Source: Paenibacillus eucommiae (GTDB taxonomy: Bacteria > Bacillota > Bacilli > Paenibacillales > NBRC-103111). From it: a DNA stretch of 64,000 bases. Positions 51,074 to 60,415 of this stretch are shown piece after piece; the first letter of the stretch is position 1; every line of letters begins with the position of its first letter. Below the pieces are notes generated by a model that did no database searches, was not told the DNA's origin, and saw only the letters and a program-made list of their open reading frames with translations. A program made the position numbers and the translations under genes. The stretch spans positions 89,955 through 153,954 of the forward strand of contig NZ_JAGGLB010000025.1 of the NCBI RefSeq assembly GCF_017874215.1, in the 5' to 3' direction.

Positions 51074-52197
51074 TAAGGTTGGTTAGCTTTGAACTTCGCA
51101 AAATGTTGATCCGCAGAGTCTGGCTGGCCATAGTTGCGTGTCTGGTTATTTCGGCTATTTTTTTCATAGATCATTACCCGTCGGGGATGAATAGCATTTT
51201 AGCGGTAAACAAGCAGAAGCCGGAGCTCATCGCTGCCCATTTGGGCCCGGTGCGGGCTGATTTGGCTGAACGATACGCGCCTACTCTGAAATTGGAGCGG
51301 GCGGAGGACAGCATAGGCACAGATGAAGAGAAAATAGAGCGTATTTTCCAGCAAAAATACGCCTCAGCGGCCTATCTCGCGAACCTTTTCGATGGCGGGT
51401 TAAACGAATTGAGAGCCCAGAAAATCCTAATGGAATCCCAGGGACAAGAGGGAACCTATATCTACAAGGATATCACTAAACAGCTCGGCATGATGGAGCG
51501 GTTAGATCCACCTGGCTTTTATGTGACAACGGATTGGGATAATCTGTTCCGCTTTATGTCCAATAGCCCTGCCACGCTGTTTATCGGTTTTGTCCTGGTG
51601 CTGGCGCTAGCGCCTCTATATGCTGGAGAGGCAAGCTACAGAATGGATGCGCTAATTTTATCCAGCAGGTATGGAAGGCGGAACATTGTCGCTGCTAAAT
51701 TATTGGCAGGCCTGCTCTTTACGGTTGGTTGGGTTACAGCTTTTTATGGGGGATGTGCCCTGCTGAGCTGTATGCCGTTTGGCTTTGTTGGCTGGGATGC
51801 GCCGTTGAACAGTTACTTGAATGATAGCCCTTATGCAATGACACAGCTCCAGGGATTTTTGCTGCAATATGCAATTGCTTTAATGGGGTCATGTGGACTG
51901 CTGCTGCTCACGGCACTGATTTCCGCTGCATTCAGAAGCAGCTTTAGCAGTCTGGGTTTTGCACTGGTATTGGTTATTCTGCCACTGATCACCTTCCCAG
52001 GGGTTTTGGGAAAAATAATGCTGCTATTTCCAACTCATATCTTGGCGAGCAGAAAGTTGATTGAAAGCTACAAGTCGTTCAACTTGTTTAACAATCCTGT
52101 CCTTTATCTGCCGCTGTCGATCATCGTCATGGTCATTTTAGGCATAGTGATCTTGGTGTTGATTCCAAAAGCTTTTGAACGCCGTTTGAAGGTTTAA
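51070..52197 (+). CDS. ABC-2-type permease, first of two tandem paralogues
   Basis: 375 residues. Helix 1 at about 18-38, a large extracytoplasmic insert (about 40-155) with L-A-A-H-L-like and coiled E/K-rich segments, then five C-terminal helices from about 165. It overlaps the ATPase gene by 4 bp. It is close in sequence over its whole length to the gene at 52262, with runs such as I-G-T-D-E-E-K-I-E-R-I-F-Q-Q-K-Y unchanged. Substrate unknown. Confidence 0.85.
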   Translation: MIRLVSFELRKMLIRRVWLAIVACLVISAIFFIDHYPSGMNSILAVNKQKPELIAAHLGPVRADLAERYAPTLKLERAEDSIGTDEEKIERIFQQKYASAAYLANLFDGGLNELRAQKILMESQGQEGTYIYKDITKQLGMMERLDPPGFYVTTDWDNLFRFMSNSPATLFIGFVLVLALAPLYAGEASYRMDALILSSRYGRRNIVAAKLLAGLLFTVGWVTAFYGGCALLSCMPFGFVGWDAPLNSYLNDSPYAMTQLQGFLLQYAIALMGSCGLLLLTALISAAFRSSFSSLGFALVLVILPLITFPGVLGKIMLLFPTHILASRKLIESYKSFNLFNNPVLYLPLSIIVMVILGIVILVLIPKAFERRLKV

Positions 52198-52261
52198 CAG
52201 GTTTAATAGGTTCAATACCCGCTAGTTCGTATAATGGGTCTCAGAAGGAGCGTATACTCGA

Positions 52262-53395
52262 ATGAAAAGGTTGGTCAGGTTTGAACTTCGTAAAATTTTG
52301 ATCCGCAGAGTCTGGGTAGCCATGCTCGCGTGTTTGGCAATTACGCTTATTTTTTTCATGGAGTATTACCCCTCCGGGATGAATAGCATTTTAGCGGTAA
52401 ATAAGGCGAAGCCTGAGCTCATCGCTGCCCATCTAGGCCCTGTCAGGGCTGATTTGGCTGAACGCTATGCACCTAGTCTGAAATTGGAGCGGGCAGAGGA
52501 CAGCATAGGCACGGATGAAGAGAAAATAGAGCGTATTTTCCAGCAAAAATATGCCTCAGCGGGCTATCGCGCGAACCTCTTCAATAGTGGGCTGAACGAA
52601 TTGAGAGCGCAGAAGATGCAATTGGAATCCAAGGGAGAAAAGGAAACCTACGTCTACAAGGATATAAATAAAAAGCTCACCATGATGGAGCGATTAGATC
52701 CACCTGGTTTTTATGTAACAAGCAGCTGGGAAAACCTGTTCCTCCTTATTTCGGATAACCCGGGCATGCTGTTTATTGGTCTTGTCCTGGTGCTGGCGCT
52801 AGCGCCGCTGTATGCCGGAGAGGCAAGCTACAGAATGGACGCGCTTATTTTATCCAGCAGGTATGGAAGGCGAAAGATTGTCGCTGTTAAATTAATGGCG
52901 GGGCTAATCTTTACGGTTGGTTGGGTTACAGCTTTTTATGGAGTGTGCATTTTACTATGCTGTCTGCCGTTTGGCTTTGTTGGCTGGGACGCACCACTGA
53001 ATAGTTACTATCTCTTTGGTGATAGTCCTTATGCAATGACACAGCTCCAGGGATTTTTCTTGCAGTATGCAATTGCATTAATGGGAGCGTGTGGACTGCT
53101 GCTGCTCACGGCATTGATTTCTGCTGCATTTAGGAGCAGTCTAACTAGTCTTGGCTTTGCTGTGGCTATGATTATATTGCCATTCATCACCCTACCTGGA
53201 GTTTTAGGGAAAATGCTGCTTTTATTTCCTTCCAAAATCTTGGCGAGCAGAATGCTGATTGAAAGCTATAAGTCGTTTAACTTGTTTAATGTTCCAGTTC
53301 TTTATCTGCCGCTATCGATCATCTTTACGGTTATTTTAGGAATTGTCGCTTTGGCGCTCATTCCGAGGGCTTTTGAACGTCGCTTGAAGGTTTAA
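52262..53395 (+). CDS. ABC-2-type permease, second tandem paralogue
   Basis: 377 residues, near-identical layout to the preceding gene. An in-frame Y-Y-L-F-G insertion near the third C-terminal helix and substitutions in the insert domain set it apart. AGAAGGAGCG precedes the ATG. The high nucleotide identity of long blocks suggests recent duplication or gene conversion; the two may form a heterodimer with one ATPase. Confidence 0.85.
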   Translation: MKRLVRFELRKILIRRVWVAMLACLAITLIFFMEYYPSGMNSILAVNKAKPELIAAHLGPVRADLAERYAPSLKLERAEDSIGTDEEKIERIFQQKYASAGYRANLFNSGLNELRAQKMQLESKGEKETYVYKDINKKLTMMERLDPPGFYVTSSWENLFLLISDNPGMLFIGLVLVLALAPLYAGEASYRMDALILSSRYGRRKIVAVKLMAGLIFTVGWVTAFYGVCILLCCLPFGFVGWDAPLNSYYLFGDSPYAMTQLQGFFLQYAIALMGACGLLLLTALISAAFRSSLTSLGFAVAMIILPFITLPGVLGKMLLLFPSKILASRMLIESYKSFNLFNVPVLYLPLSIIFTVILGIVALALIPRAFERRLKV

Positions 53396-53417
53396 GGACT
53401 TCCCTGTAATTGATGTT

Positions 53418-53460
53418 AGCCGCTGGCTTCCAAACAAATGGAAGTTCAGCGGTTTTATTT
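53418..53460 (+). terminator. Terminator of sigma-ABC operon
   Basis: CCGCTG..CAGCGG with inner TTCCA/TGGAA, followed by TTTTATTT. Confidence 0.8.
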
Positions 53461-53551
53461 CGTGCTATAATGGAAATCCAGACATTAATTAGACATGACG
53501 ACACAGACAACAGGCTTTCTGGGCATTTGTTTTTTTAAATGGGGAGGTTAT

Positions 53552-55249
53552 ATGAATCTATTTCGTCGTCTATGGATGCATTTGACATCGAGATTGCTGT
53601 ACAAAATGGTCATTATTTATTCACTGCTGGTCGTCACGCCGCTGATCGTGATTATCAGCTTATTTTACTTCCGCTCGACAGAAATTATCGAAACGAAAAT
53701 AAGGGAAACAACGAACCAGACCTTAGTGGAGACTGCGGATAAAATAGACGGGATCTTAAAATTATTCGAACAAAAGGCAGACAATATTTCCCGTGATCTG
53801 AATGCAAACCGCATTCTCAAAAATGAATTAGATCCTGAAATGTTTACCTTAACGAAAGAAGAAAAGTCGCTTTACACGAAACAGCTCAAGGAACAGCTGA
53901 ACCTGGAAGTGGCGGCAAATGAAATGATCGATGCTATTTATATTTTCGCGGACAACGGCAGTGTGTATGCTTCCGAAGGGGCAACTGAGGTAGAGAGCTA
54001 TCTGGCATTGACCTATATAGCCCATGAAGTTCCAGGAAAGCTGGGCTGGGCGTTTTTCACCGATAATCAGCGGCTGATGTCAGCTATGGAAATCAAAAAT
54101 GTGGCCATGGAGAAAAATATCGGGATGATTTCGATCGCTTTAAAGCCGGATAAAGTGTTCGAGATGTATGCTTCTTATTCGGATAAGTCTTTTTATATTG
54201 CAAATTCTGGGGATTTAATTCTTTCTGCTCATGACCTGGACTCGATCGGCTCCCGGTTGAGGCTGACTGGGGAAGATAAAAATACGATCGTCAACAAACG
54301 TATTTCTTTATATTCCGGCTTGGTTTATTACAGTATGATCCCCAAAAAAATGTTGAATAAAGAAATTAATGATCTGGCTTATTTTGCAGCAGGTATTACC
54401 TTAGCAGCCTGGATAGTCGTACTCATTCTGACTGTATTTATCCTGCGTTACATTACGAATCCGCTGGTCAGACTTGCCAGGCTGATGCGCATGGCGGAAC
54501 GTGAAGAGTTCAAGCTGCTGGAAGGAGTTCGTACCCACGACGAGATTGCCCAGCTGTGTAACAGCTTTAACCGGCTAATCACTGAGATGCAAAATCTGAT
54601 TCAAAAGGTCTACAAAACCGAGCTATTGAAAAAAGAAGCAGATTTGAAAGCGATTAAAATGCATCTGAACCCCCATTTTCTGTATAACACTTTGGAGTCT
54701 GTCAGTATTTTGGCCGGCGAGGCCGGCTCGAAAGAAGTGCCGGACATGATCCAGACGTTGTCCCGGATTCTGCGCTTCTCTATTTCACCGATTGAGGATT
54801 TTATTCCGCTGAAAACAGAAATCAATCTGGCCGTCTCATATCTTCAGCTCCATAAATACAGGTACAAAAACCGCCTGATTTGGCAAACGGAAATGGATGA
54901 GGAACTGTCCGCTATCAAAGTGCCCAAGCTTATTCTCCAGCCCATTGTCGAGAATGCCATTATTCACGGCATCGATCAGACAGGGCGGCCGGGAATGATC
55001 ACCATTCGGGCTTATGAAAAGGACTATGATCTCTGGCTGGAGGTGGAGGATGACGGTCCGGGCTTCACTGCCAGGCCTTCTCCAAGCGGGCTCGGAACTG
55101 GACTCGATAACGTGACATCGCGAATTAAAATTTATTATGGCCAGGAATATGGAGTTTCTATGGAAAAACGGGCTGACGGCGCAAGTGGTACGGTAGTCCG
55201 GATTCGACTGCCTATCACACTTGAAAATAAGGAGAGAGATATCCTATGA
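53552..55249 (+). CDS. Sensor histidine kinase, YesM-type
   Basis: 565 residues. Helix 1 near 20-40, extracytoplasmic sensor of about 240 residues, helix 2 near 280-305, HAMP, then His_kinase domain with H-L-N-P-H-F-L-Y-N-T-L-E (phospho-His; YesM/LytS group), N-box P-I-V-E-N-A-I-I-H-G, G-box D-D-G-P-G-F. M at 53552 follows GGGGAGG. Overlaps the response-regulator gene by 4 bp. Senses an extracellular glycan signal in related systems. Confidence 0.92.
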   Translation: MNLFRRLWMHLTSRLLYKMVIIYSLLVVTPLIVIISLFYFRSTEIIETKIRETTNQTLVETADKIDGILKLFEQKADNISRDLNANRILKNELDPEMFTLTKEEKSLYTKQLKEQLNLEVAANEMIDAIYIFADNGSVYASEGATEVESYLALTYIAHEVPGKLGWAFFTDNQRLMSAMEIKNVAMEKNIGMISIALKPDKVFEMYASYSDKSFYIANSGDLILSAHDLDSIGSRLRLTGEDKNTIVNKRISLYSGLVYYSMIPKKMLNKEINDLAYFAAGITLAAWIVVLILTVFILRYITNPLVRLARLMRMAEREEFKLLEGVRTHDEIAQLCNSFNRLITEMQNLIQKVYKTELLKKEADLKAIKMHLNPHFLYNTLESVSILAGEAGSKEVPDMIQTLSRILRFSISPIEDFIPLKTEINLAVSYLQLHKYRYKNRLIWQTEMDEELSAIKVPKLILQPIVENAIIHGIDQTGRPGMITIRAYEKDYDLWLEVEDDGPGFTARPSPSGLGTGLDNVTSRIKIYYGQEYGVSMEKRADGASGTVVRIRLPITLENKERDIL

Positions 55250-56793
55250 AAGTTATGATCGTAGATGATGAGCAATTAATTCGCCGGCATTTGGTTGAGC
55301 TTCAAGAGTGGAAGCAGCTTGGCTGCAGTATTGTTGGAGAGGCCGGCAACGGACAGGAGGCGCTGCAGCTTGCGCATCTGTGCAAGCCGGATTTAATTAT
55401 TACGGACATTCGTATGCCTCTGATGGATGGCATGCAGCTGGCAGAAGCGGTCCGGGCTCTGTATCCTCGTACACATATTATTTTTATCTCAGCCTTTCAT
55501 GATTTTATGTATGCCAAGCAAGCCTTAAAGCTTGGGGCCATTGATTTCATCACGAAGCCGATTGATCTGGGCGAGCTGCTGGAGGCCGTGGAATTGGTTA
55601 TGGAAGGGGCCAATCATTCGAATGTGGATGAACGGCTGCATCAGGAAAAGCTGGTGCGGCTGCTCCTTTCTGAGAAGGGGGATGCAGACGAAATAGAGAA
55701 GCAGGCCGGATGGTCTGAGGTCGCCGGCAAGCAAACGATGATATTTTCGATAGAAATCGATAATATCGAGCTGGCGGGCGCTGCCAGTGATCCACATTCC
55801 CTGTTTATGCTGAGGGAGATGACCTGTCACGTGATGGCACGTTATCCGTACCGGTTCTGGATCTGCCTGAACCGGAAGGGCGTATATCTGATTATTTTCC
55901 AGCCAGACGGGAGATTGTGGGATATGAAGACGGACAGCATGCAAATCGCCCGGGATATCATCTCCCATTTGCAGGACTCTTTTGAACATAGTATTTCTAT
56001 CGGCATCAGTCAAATCCTGTCCTCCGTCCTTCACTTGCGCAAAGGGCTTGAACAAATTCAGGAATGTCTGGACTATAGGATGCTGCTTGGCAAGGGCTCC
56101 ATCATTTCCAGCGACGCCTTGTCGCTGATCCGCGACGAATCTAAGCGCAAGGATGAAATCCATGTCGCGAACTTGGCAGAGCTGCTCCACGGAGGAAGCA
56201 AGGAGCGGATTTCCCCTTTTCTTCGGACGGTGTATCGCGATATGCTGGCTAAAGGGCTTGGCAAGCATCAGGTGCAGCAGTATGCGGTCGAACTGATGGA
56301 ACGTGCGGGAAGCATTATGGAGGGATACCAGCTTTCAGGGTCTGCGGAGGAGCGGCTTGAGACACATAAGCAAATTCTGTCCTACGATATTTTATCCGAC
56401 CTGTTGAAATTTCTGGAGGGCAAGCTGGCGGAAATGGCCGAAAAAATTGGGGCACTGAACAAGGAGTCGGTCCATAGTGTCATCCAAAGCGTGAATCAAT
56501 ATTTAGAAGCCCATTACCAGGAAGAAATATCACTTGTCTCGCTCTCCAAGGTGCTGCACATCAATCACTCTTACCTGTGTCGTCTGATCAAGAAGGAAGC
56601 AGGCATCAATTTTCGCGACATGTTGTGGGGCATACGTATCGAAAAGGCGAAGCAACTGTTGGCCAATACCGCCATTAAAACATCCTTGATCGCCTACGAG
56701 GTCGGTTTCAAAGATCCCTCTCATTTCAGCCAGTTGTTTAAACGGATTGCAGGTGTAAGCCCTAAGGAATATCGGGAGCAGCAGGCCAAATAA
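55246..56793 (+). CDS. Response regulator, YesN-type (REC-AraC)
   Basis: 515 residues. REC domain at 1-120 with acidic pair D7-D8, phospho-acceptor D54 (T-D-I-R-M-P), and K near 105 (T-K-P-I-D). A long linker, then the C-terminal AraC HTH (about 415-510: H-I-N-H-S-Y-L-C-R-L-I-K-K-E-A-G, Y-E-V-G-F-K-D-P-S-H-F-S-Q-L-F-K-R, G-V-S-P-K-E-Y). Regulates the ABC importer and enzymes that follow, as this pair usually does. Confidence 0.93.
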   Translation: MKVMIVDDEQLIRRHLVELQEWKQLGCSIVGEAGNGQEALQLAHLCKPDLIITDIRMPLMDGMQLAEAVRALYPRTHIIFISAFHDFMYAKQALKLGAIDFITKPIDLGELLEAVELVMEGANHSNVDERLHQEKLVRLLLSEKGDADEIEKQAGWSEVAGKQTMIFSIEIDNIELAGAASDPHSLFMLREMTCHVMARYPYRFWICLNRKGVYLIIFQPDGRLWDMKTDSMQIARDIISHLQDSFEHSISIGISQILSSVLHLRKGLEQIQECLDYRMLLGKGSIISSDALSLIRDESKRKDEIHVANLAELLHGGSKERISPFLRTVYRDMLAKGLGKHQVQQYAVELMERAGSIMEGYQLSGSAEERLETHKQILSYDILSDLLKFLEGKLAEMAEKIGALNKESVHSVIQSVNQYLEAHYQEEISLVSLSKVLHINHSYLCRLIKKEAGINFRDMLWGIRIEKAKQLLANTAIKTSLIAYEVGFKDPSHFSQLFKRIAGVSPKEYREQQAK

Positions 56794-56953
56794 TGGACGA
56801 ATAGCGGCAGTTCCTAGAAGTGCCGAAAAGGATAAAAGTCAATTCCAGCATAGAGAGTAGTAAACTACAGCCCTATATTATGCGTTTGACAGCTATTAGA
56901 ATATTAATTAGCAGTACATTTACTCAATTACATGTAAACGGGGGGGTTAGGGA

Positions 56954-58468
56954 ATGAGGAAAAAAAAGCAGCATAAGCAAAGCAGGCTCACCTTGCTGGT
57001 CACTCTGATTGCAATCTGTATGCTGGTGCTTTCAGCTTGCTCGGGTGGCAAAGGCTCGACGACGGACAAGGGCACGACGGGGGACGGCAATGGAAACAGT
57101 GAAGGGGCTGTTCAGACAGGAAATGTGAAGCCAGTGGATGACGGCAAGAAATGGGTAATCAAATTCGACCCGCAGGGACATCTGCCAAGAAAGCCGGATG
57201 CCCAAAATCCTGCGGAAAAGAAAGCACTGGATGAACTAAACAAAGAATATGAAGCGCTCCACCCGAATGTCAAGATTGAGCTGGTGAAGGTGCCGAACAC
57301 CCAGGATCGCAACGCCTGGCTGCAGGCTCGTATGATGGCCAAGGATGCTCCGGATATTTTCTGGCTGAATTTCGAGTCGACATGGGATCATTATCAGAAA
57401 GGCTGGTTTTACCCGGTAGACGAATGGATGAAGGATCCTACTCCTTACAATGACAACAAAGTATGGGGAGATACCTTCGTAGCCGGTATACTGGATTCGG
57501 TGCGCGCTCCGAACGGCAAGCTGTATGATATTCCGGCTGATGGCGTAGGAGTTGCCATTTTCTATAATAAAAAAATATTTCAGGATCTGAACCTTGAGGT
57601 ACCGAAAACCTGGAAAGAATTCATGGACGTACAGGCCAAAATCAAGGCAAGCGGCGTAACTCCATTTGCTTTTAATATGGTGAACAAAGGCTGTTGTGAT
57701 GCATCGTGGTCAGAAGCGCTGCTGCATAACCAGTTCCTGATCGGGCAAATTGATCAGCTGGATGAGAATAAGAACAACCGGGTCGATCCCATTGAAATCG
57801 CCCATGCGACGAAGAGCGGGCTGCTGCCGAACAATGAAATCTTGAAGCAAGAGGTTGCAATGATAAAGGAATGGATGCAGTATTGGCCCAAAGGTTATGC
57901 CAGCAAATACGATCAGACGGAGATGTTTACCTCAGGCAAAGCAGCCATGGTGTATGGCAGCAGCGGAACATTCTCGGCGTATAGAGCCATGAACCTGCCG
58001 TTTGAGTGGGGAGCATTTAATTTCCCGGTTGTAACGAAAGAATCTGCCCCGCTTTCCACGGAGAAAGGTGCTAAGATCCTTGGGCCATGGGGACCAGGTC
58101 AATGGATTATTCCGGGCTATCTGGAGAAGGAAGATCCGGATAAGCTGCAGATTATTAAAGATTATCTCATGTTCTTAAGTAAGCCGGAAAGCATTTCCAA
58201 GCTTGCGAAAGAAGCACAGACAGAGCCTAATATTATCGGGGCTACAGCACCTGAGGGCCACGAAGTATTTCAGGAGGATCTGCCTATTATTGTGATCCAG
58301 GCTTATGATGTGTATATGGGCAGATCATTCTCGGATAAATTCGAGAATGCGCTGATGCTTTACTTAAACGACTCGATTAGTATGGATGAGTATTTGAAAC
58401 AGATTAAACAGGCCTATGATGTGGGAGCAGACGAAACGATTGCTGCGCAAGAGGAACAGGCGAAATAA
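56954..58468 (+). CDS. ABC sugar importer, solute-binding lipoprotein
   Basis: 504 residues. Lipobox L-V-L-S-A-C near residue 29, followed by a G/T/S-rich linker; cluster B-type binding protein of carbohydrate importers, with N-E-Y-E-A-L-H-P-N-V-K-I-E and I-F-Y-N-K-K-I-F-Q-D-L. Its permeases follow 40 bp on. No ATPase gene lies here, so it probably borrows a shared MsmX-type ATPase. The ligand is unknown but is probably a glycan fragment, given the enzymes downstream. Confidence 0.9.
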   Translation: MRKKKQHKQSRLTLLVTLIAICMLVLSACSGGKGSTTDKGTTGDGNGNSEGAVQTGNVKPVDDGKKWVIKFDPQGHLPRKPDAQNPAEKKALDELNKEYEALHPNVKIELVKVPNTQDRNAWLQARMMAKDAPDIFWLNFESTWDHYQKGWFYPVDEWMKDPTPYNDNKVWGDTFVAGILDSVRAPNGKLYDIPADGVGVAIFYNKKIFQDLNLEVPKTWKEFMDVQAKIKASGVTPFAFNMVNKGCCDASWSEALLHNQFLIGQIDQLDENKNNRVDPIEIAHATKSGLLPNNEILKQEVAMIKEWMQYWPKGYASKYDQTEMFTSGKAAMVYGSSGTFSAYRAMNLPFEWGAFNFPVVTKESAPLSTEKGAKILGPWGPGQWIIPGYLEKEDPDKLQIIKDYLMFLSKPESISKLAKEAQTEPNIIGATAPEGHEVFQEDLPIIVIQAYDVYMGRSFSDKFENALMLYLNDSISMDEYLKQIKQAYDVGADETIAAQEEQAK

Positions 58469-58508
58469 TAACAGTTCTTGAGATTGATGAAGTTAGGAGG
58501 AGTGCGTA

Positions 58509-59462
58509 TTGGGCCAGACGAGCGAAACGGGGATGCCTCCAGGTGTTGGGATACGAACGGGCTTTCGCCGTCCTAAGAGACAGAATAACTTGATCGCTTT
58601 CTTATTTTTGCTGCCGACGGTGGCCATGATCCTTGTCTTTAATTATTACCCTGCAATCGCAGCTTTTGTATACTCGTTCACGAGCTGGAATGGCTTTAAC
58701 GCCCCAGTGTTTAATGGTCTTGATAATTTTCGGGAAATTTTTGGAACAAAGGTTTTTTCTCAGGCATTCTGGAACCTTCTTTGGCTTACTTTGTTTCAGG
58801 TCGTTGCCTCCATCATATTCCCGCTGCTTGTAGCCCGGATGATTTATAAGGTGCGGAATCAGAAGCTGCAGAATGTGTACCGCATGCTGTTTGTGTTTCC
58901 GCTCGTCATCCCGGGGATGATCATCATCCTGCTCTGGCAATTTATCCTGAATCCGGATGTAGGGATGCTGAATGCGCTGCTTTCTCTGCTTGGCGTGCCG
59001 GAGGAGCATCTTCCGCTCTGGCTTGGCAGTATGGATACGGCTTTGGTGTCGCTGATGCTGATTGGCTTTCCCTGGGTAAGCGGCGTGTCGCTTCTGATTT
59101 TTTTGGCCGGTTTTCAGAGCATTCCGCAGGAAATCATTGAATCAGCTACAGTGGATGGAGCGAAGGGCTTCCGGCTGTTTTACAAAATTGAATTCCCGCT
59201 GGTCATATCACAAATTAAACTGATTCTCATTTTGACGATTATAGGGAGTCTGCAGAGCTTCCAGACACAGCTTGTGCTGACCGGGGGCGGTCCGGGGTAT
59301 TCGACGACAGTTCCTGGACTGGTTATGTACCAGGAAGCCATGATCAATAATCGGATGGGCTTTGCCTGTGCGGTCGGTGTGATTTTATTCATTCTGATCT
59401 TTGCACTTACAATTATCAACAACAAATATTTGAAGTCATCCACCGAATTCAGTCCCAAGTAG
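58509..59462 (+). CDS. ABC sugar importer permease (MalF/UgpA-type)
   Basis: 317 residues, six helices. The EAA loop near the C-terminal third (E-S-A-T-V-D-G-A-K-G-F-R-L-F) contains the Gly/Ala contact site for the ATPase. TTG 58509 after AGGAGG. Confidence 0.9.
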   Translation: MGQTSETGMPPGVGIRTGFRRPKRQNNLIAFLFLLPTVAMILVFNYYPAIAAFVYSFTSWNGFNAPVFNGLDNFREIFGTKVFSQAFWNLLWLTLFQVVASIIFPLLVARMIYKVRNQKLQNVYRMLFVFPLVIPGMIIILLWQFILNPDVGMLNALLSLLGVPEEHLPLWLGSMDTALVSLMLIGFPWVSGVSLLIFLAGFQSIPQEIIESATVDGAKGFRLFYKIEFPLVISQIKLILILTIIGSLQSFQTQLVLTGGGPGYSTTVPGLVMYQEAMINNRMGFACAVGVILFILIFALTIINNKYLKSSTEFSPK

Positions 59463-59486
59463 TGGAAGGGAGGGACTTATACAGCT

Positions 59487-60314
59487 ATGAAACACAGAGC
59501 TTTAGATAGCGCTTTCTTGATCAGGCATACAGTTATTTTATTTTTCGGTATTCTGACTGTCCTGCCATTTTTTGTTCTGCTCAGCTTGTCCTTCAAGGAT
59601 TCGACGCAGTTTAATCTGCAGCGCTGGAGCGTCACATTTCCGTTTCATTGGGAGAATTATGATGCAGCCTGGCAGGCGATCCATGTTTATATTGGCAACA
59701 GCTTTGTGATCAGCGGGGTAACGGTCATTGGCGTGCTCGTTATTTCCTGCCTGGCGGCATATCCTTTGGCCCGGATTCATTTCTTTATGAAAGAAAAAAT
59801 ATACTTTCTGATCATTGCCCTGTTGATGATCCCCTTCACTTTGACCATGGTCCCTTTATTTAGTCTGGTTATTGAGTTTCGCATTCTTAATAGCTGGCTC
59901 GGCTTGTGGGGGCCTTATATTGCCAGTGGGCAGGTTTTCTGCATCTTTGTTCTTCGCTCCTTCTTCTCTTCTTTATCGGAGGAAATGTTCGAGGCGGCCA
60001 GGGTCGATGGGGCCAGTGAGATGAGGATTTTATTTTCAATTGTGCTGCCCTTGTCCAAAGCGATCATTGCCACGCTGGGGGTACTCAATGTATTGAACAC
60101 CTGGAACGACTATATATGGCCGGTGATGGTGATCAACGATGATCGTCTGATGCCACTGACAATTGGGCTGATGGTGTTTCAGAAGCAGTTTACGACCGAT
60201 TGGGGTCCCCTATTCGCAGGATATGTGATTGCATCCATACCGCTGTTAATTATGTTCATCTTTGCGAGCAAGCAGTTTGTGGAAGGGTTATCTTCCGGTT
60301 CGGTCAAAATGTAG
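59487..60314 (+). CDS. ABC sugar importer permease (MalG/UgpE-type)
   Basis: 275 residues, six helices, EAA loop E-A-A-R-V-D-G-A-S-E-M-R-I-L. Follows its partner by 24 bp. N-T-W-N-D-Y-I-W-P is the typical late motif. Confidence 0.9.
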   Translation: MKHRALDSAFLIRHTVILFFGILTVLPFFVLLSLSFKDSTQFNLQRWSVTFPFHWENYDAAWQAIHVYIGNSFVISGVTVIGVLVISCLAAYPLARIHFFMKEKIYFLIIALLMIPFTLTMVPLFSLVIEFRILNSWLGLWGPYIASGQVFCIFVLRSFFSSLSEEMFEAARVDGASEMRILFSIVLPLSKAIIATLGVLNVLNTWNDYIWPVMVINDDRLMPLTIGLMVFQKQFTTDWGPLFAGYVIASIPLLIMFIFASKQFVEGLSSGSVKM

Positions 60315-60319
60315 TTCAT

Positions 60320-60371
60320 GCAGTCACTCATTGCAGTGGCTCATTGCAGTCGCTCATTGCAGTACTCATGT
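60320..60371 (+). repeat. 13-bp tandem repeat between permease and glycosidase-like gene
   Basis: GCAGTCACTCATT, GCAGTGGCTCATT and GCAGTCGCTCATT, then partial GCAGTACTCATG, at 60320, 60333, 60346 and 60359. Lies in the gap before the next ribosome-binding site. Confidence 0.75.
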
Positions 60372-60415
60372 CAGAAGCAGTGTAATACAGTAAAAATTTG
60401 CTGGAGGTATTCATC

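Noticed and set aside
55525..56268. 247-codon minus-strand ORF opposite the response regulator
   Set aside because: Shadow within a well-conserved REC-AraC gene.
56886..56950. Sigma-A promoter or cre site upstream of the sugar-binding lipoprotein
   Set aside because: TTGACA at 56886 has no acceptable -10 at 16-18 bp, and TGTAAACG matches only half of a cre site.
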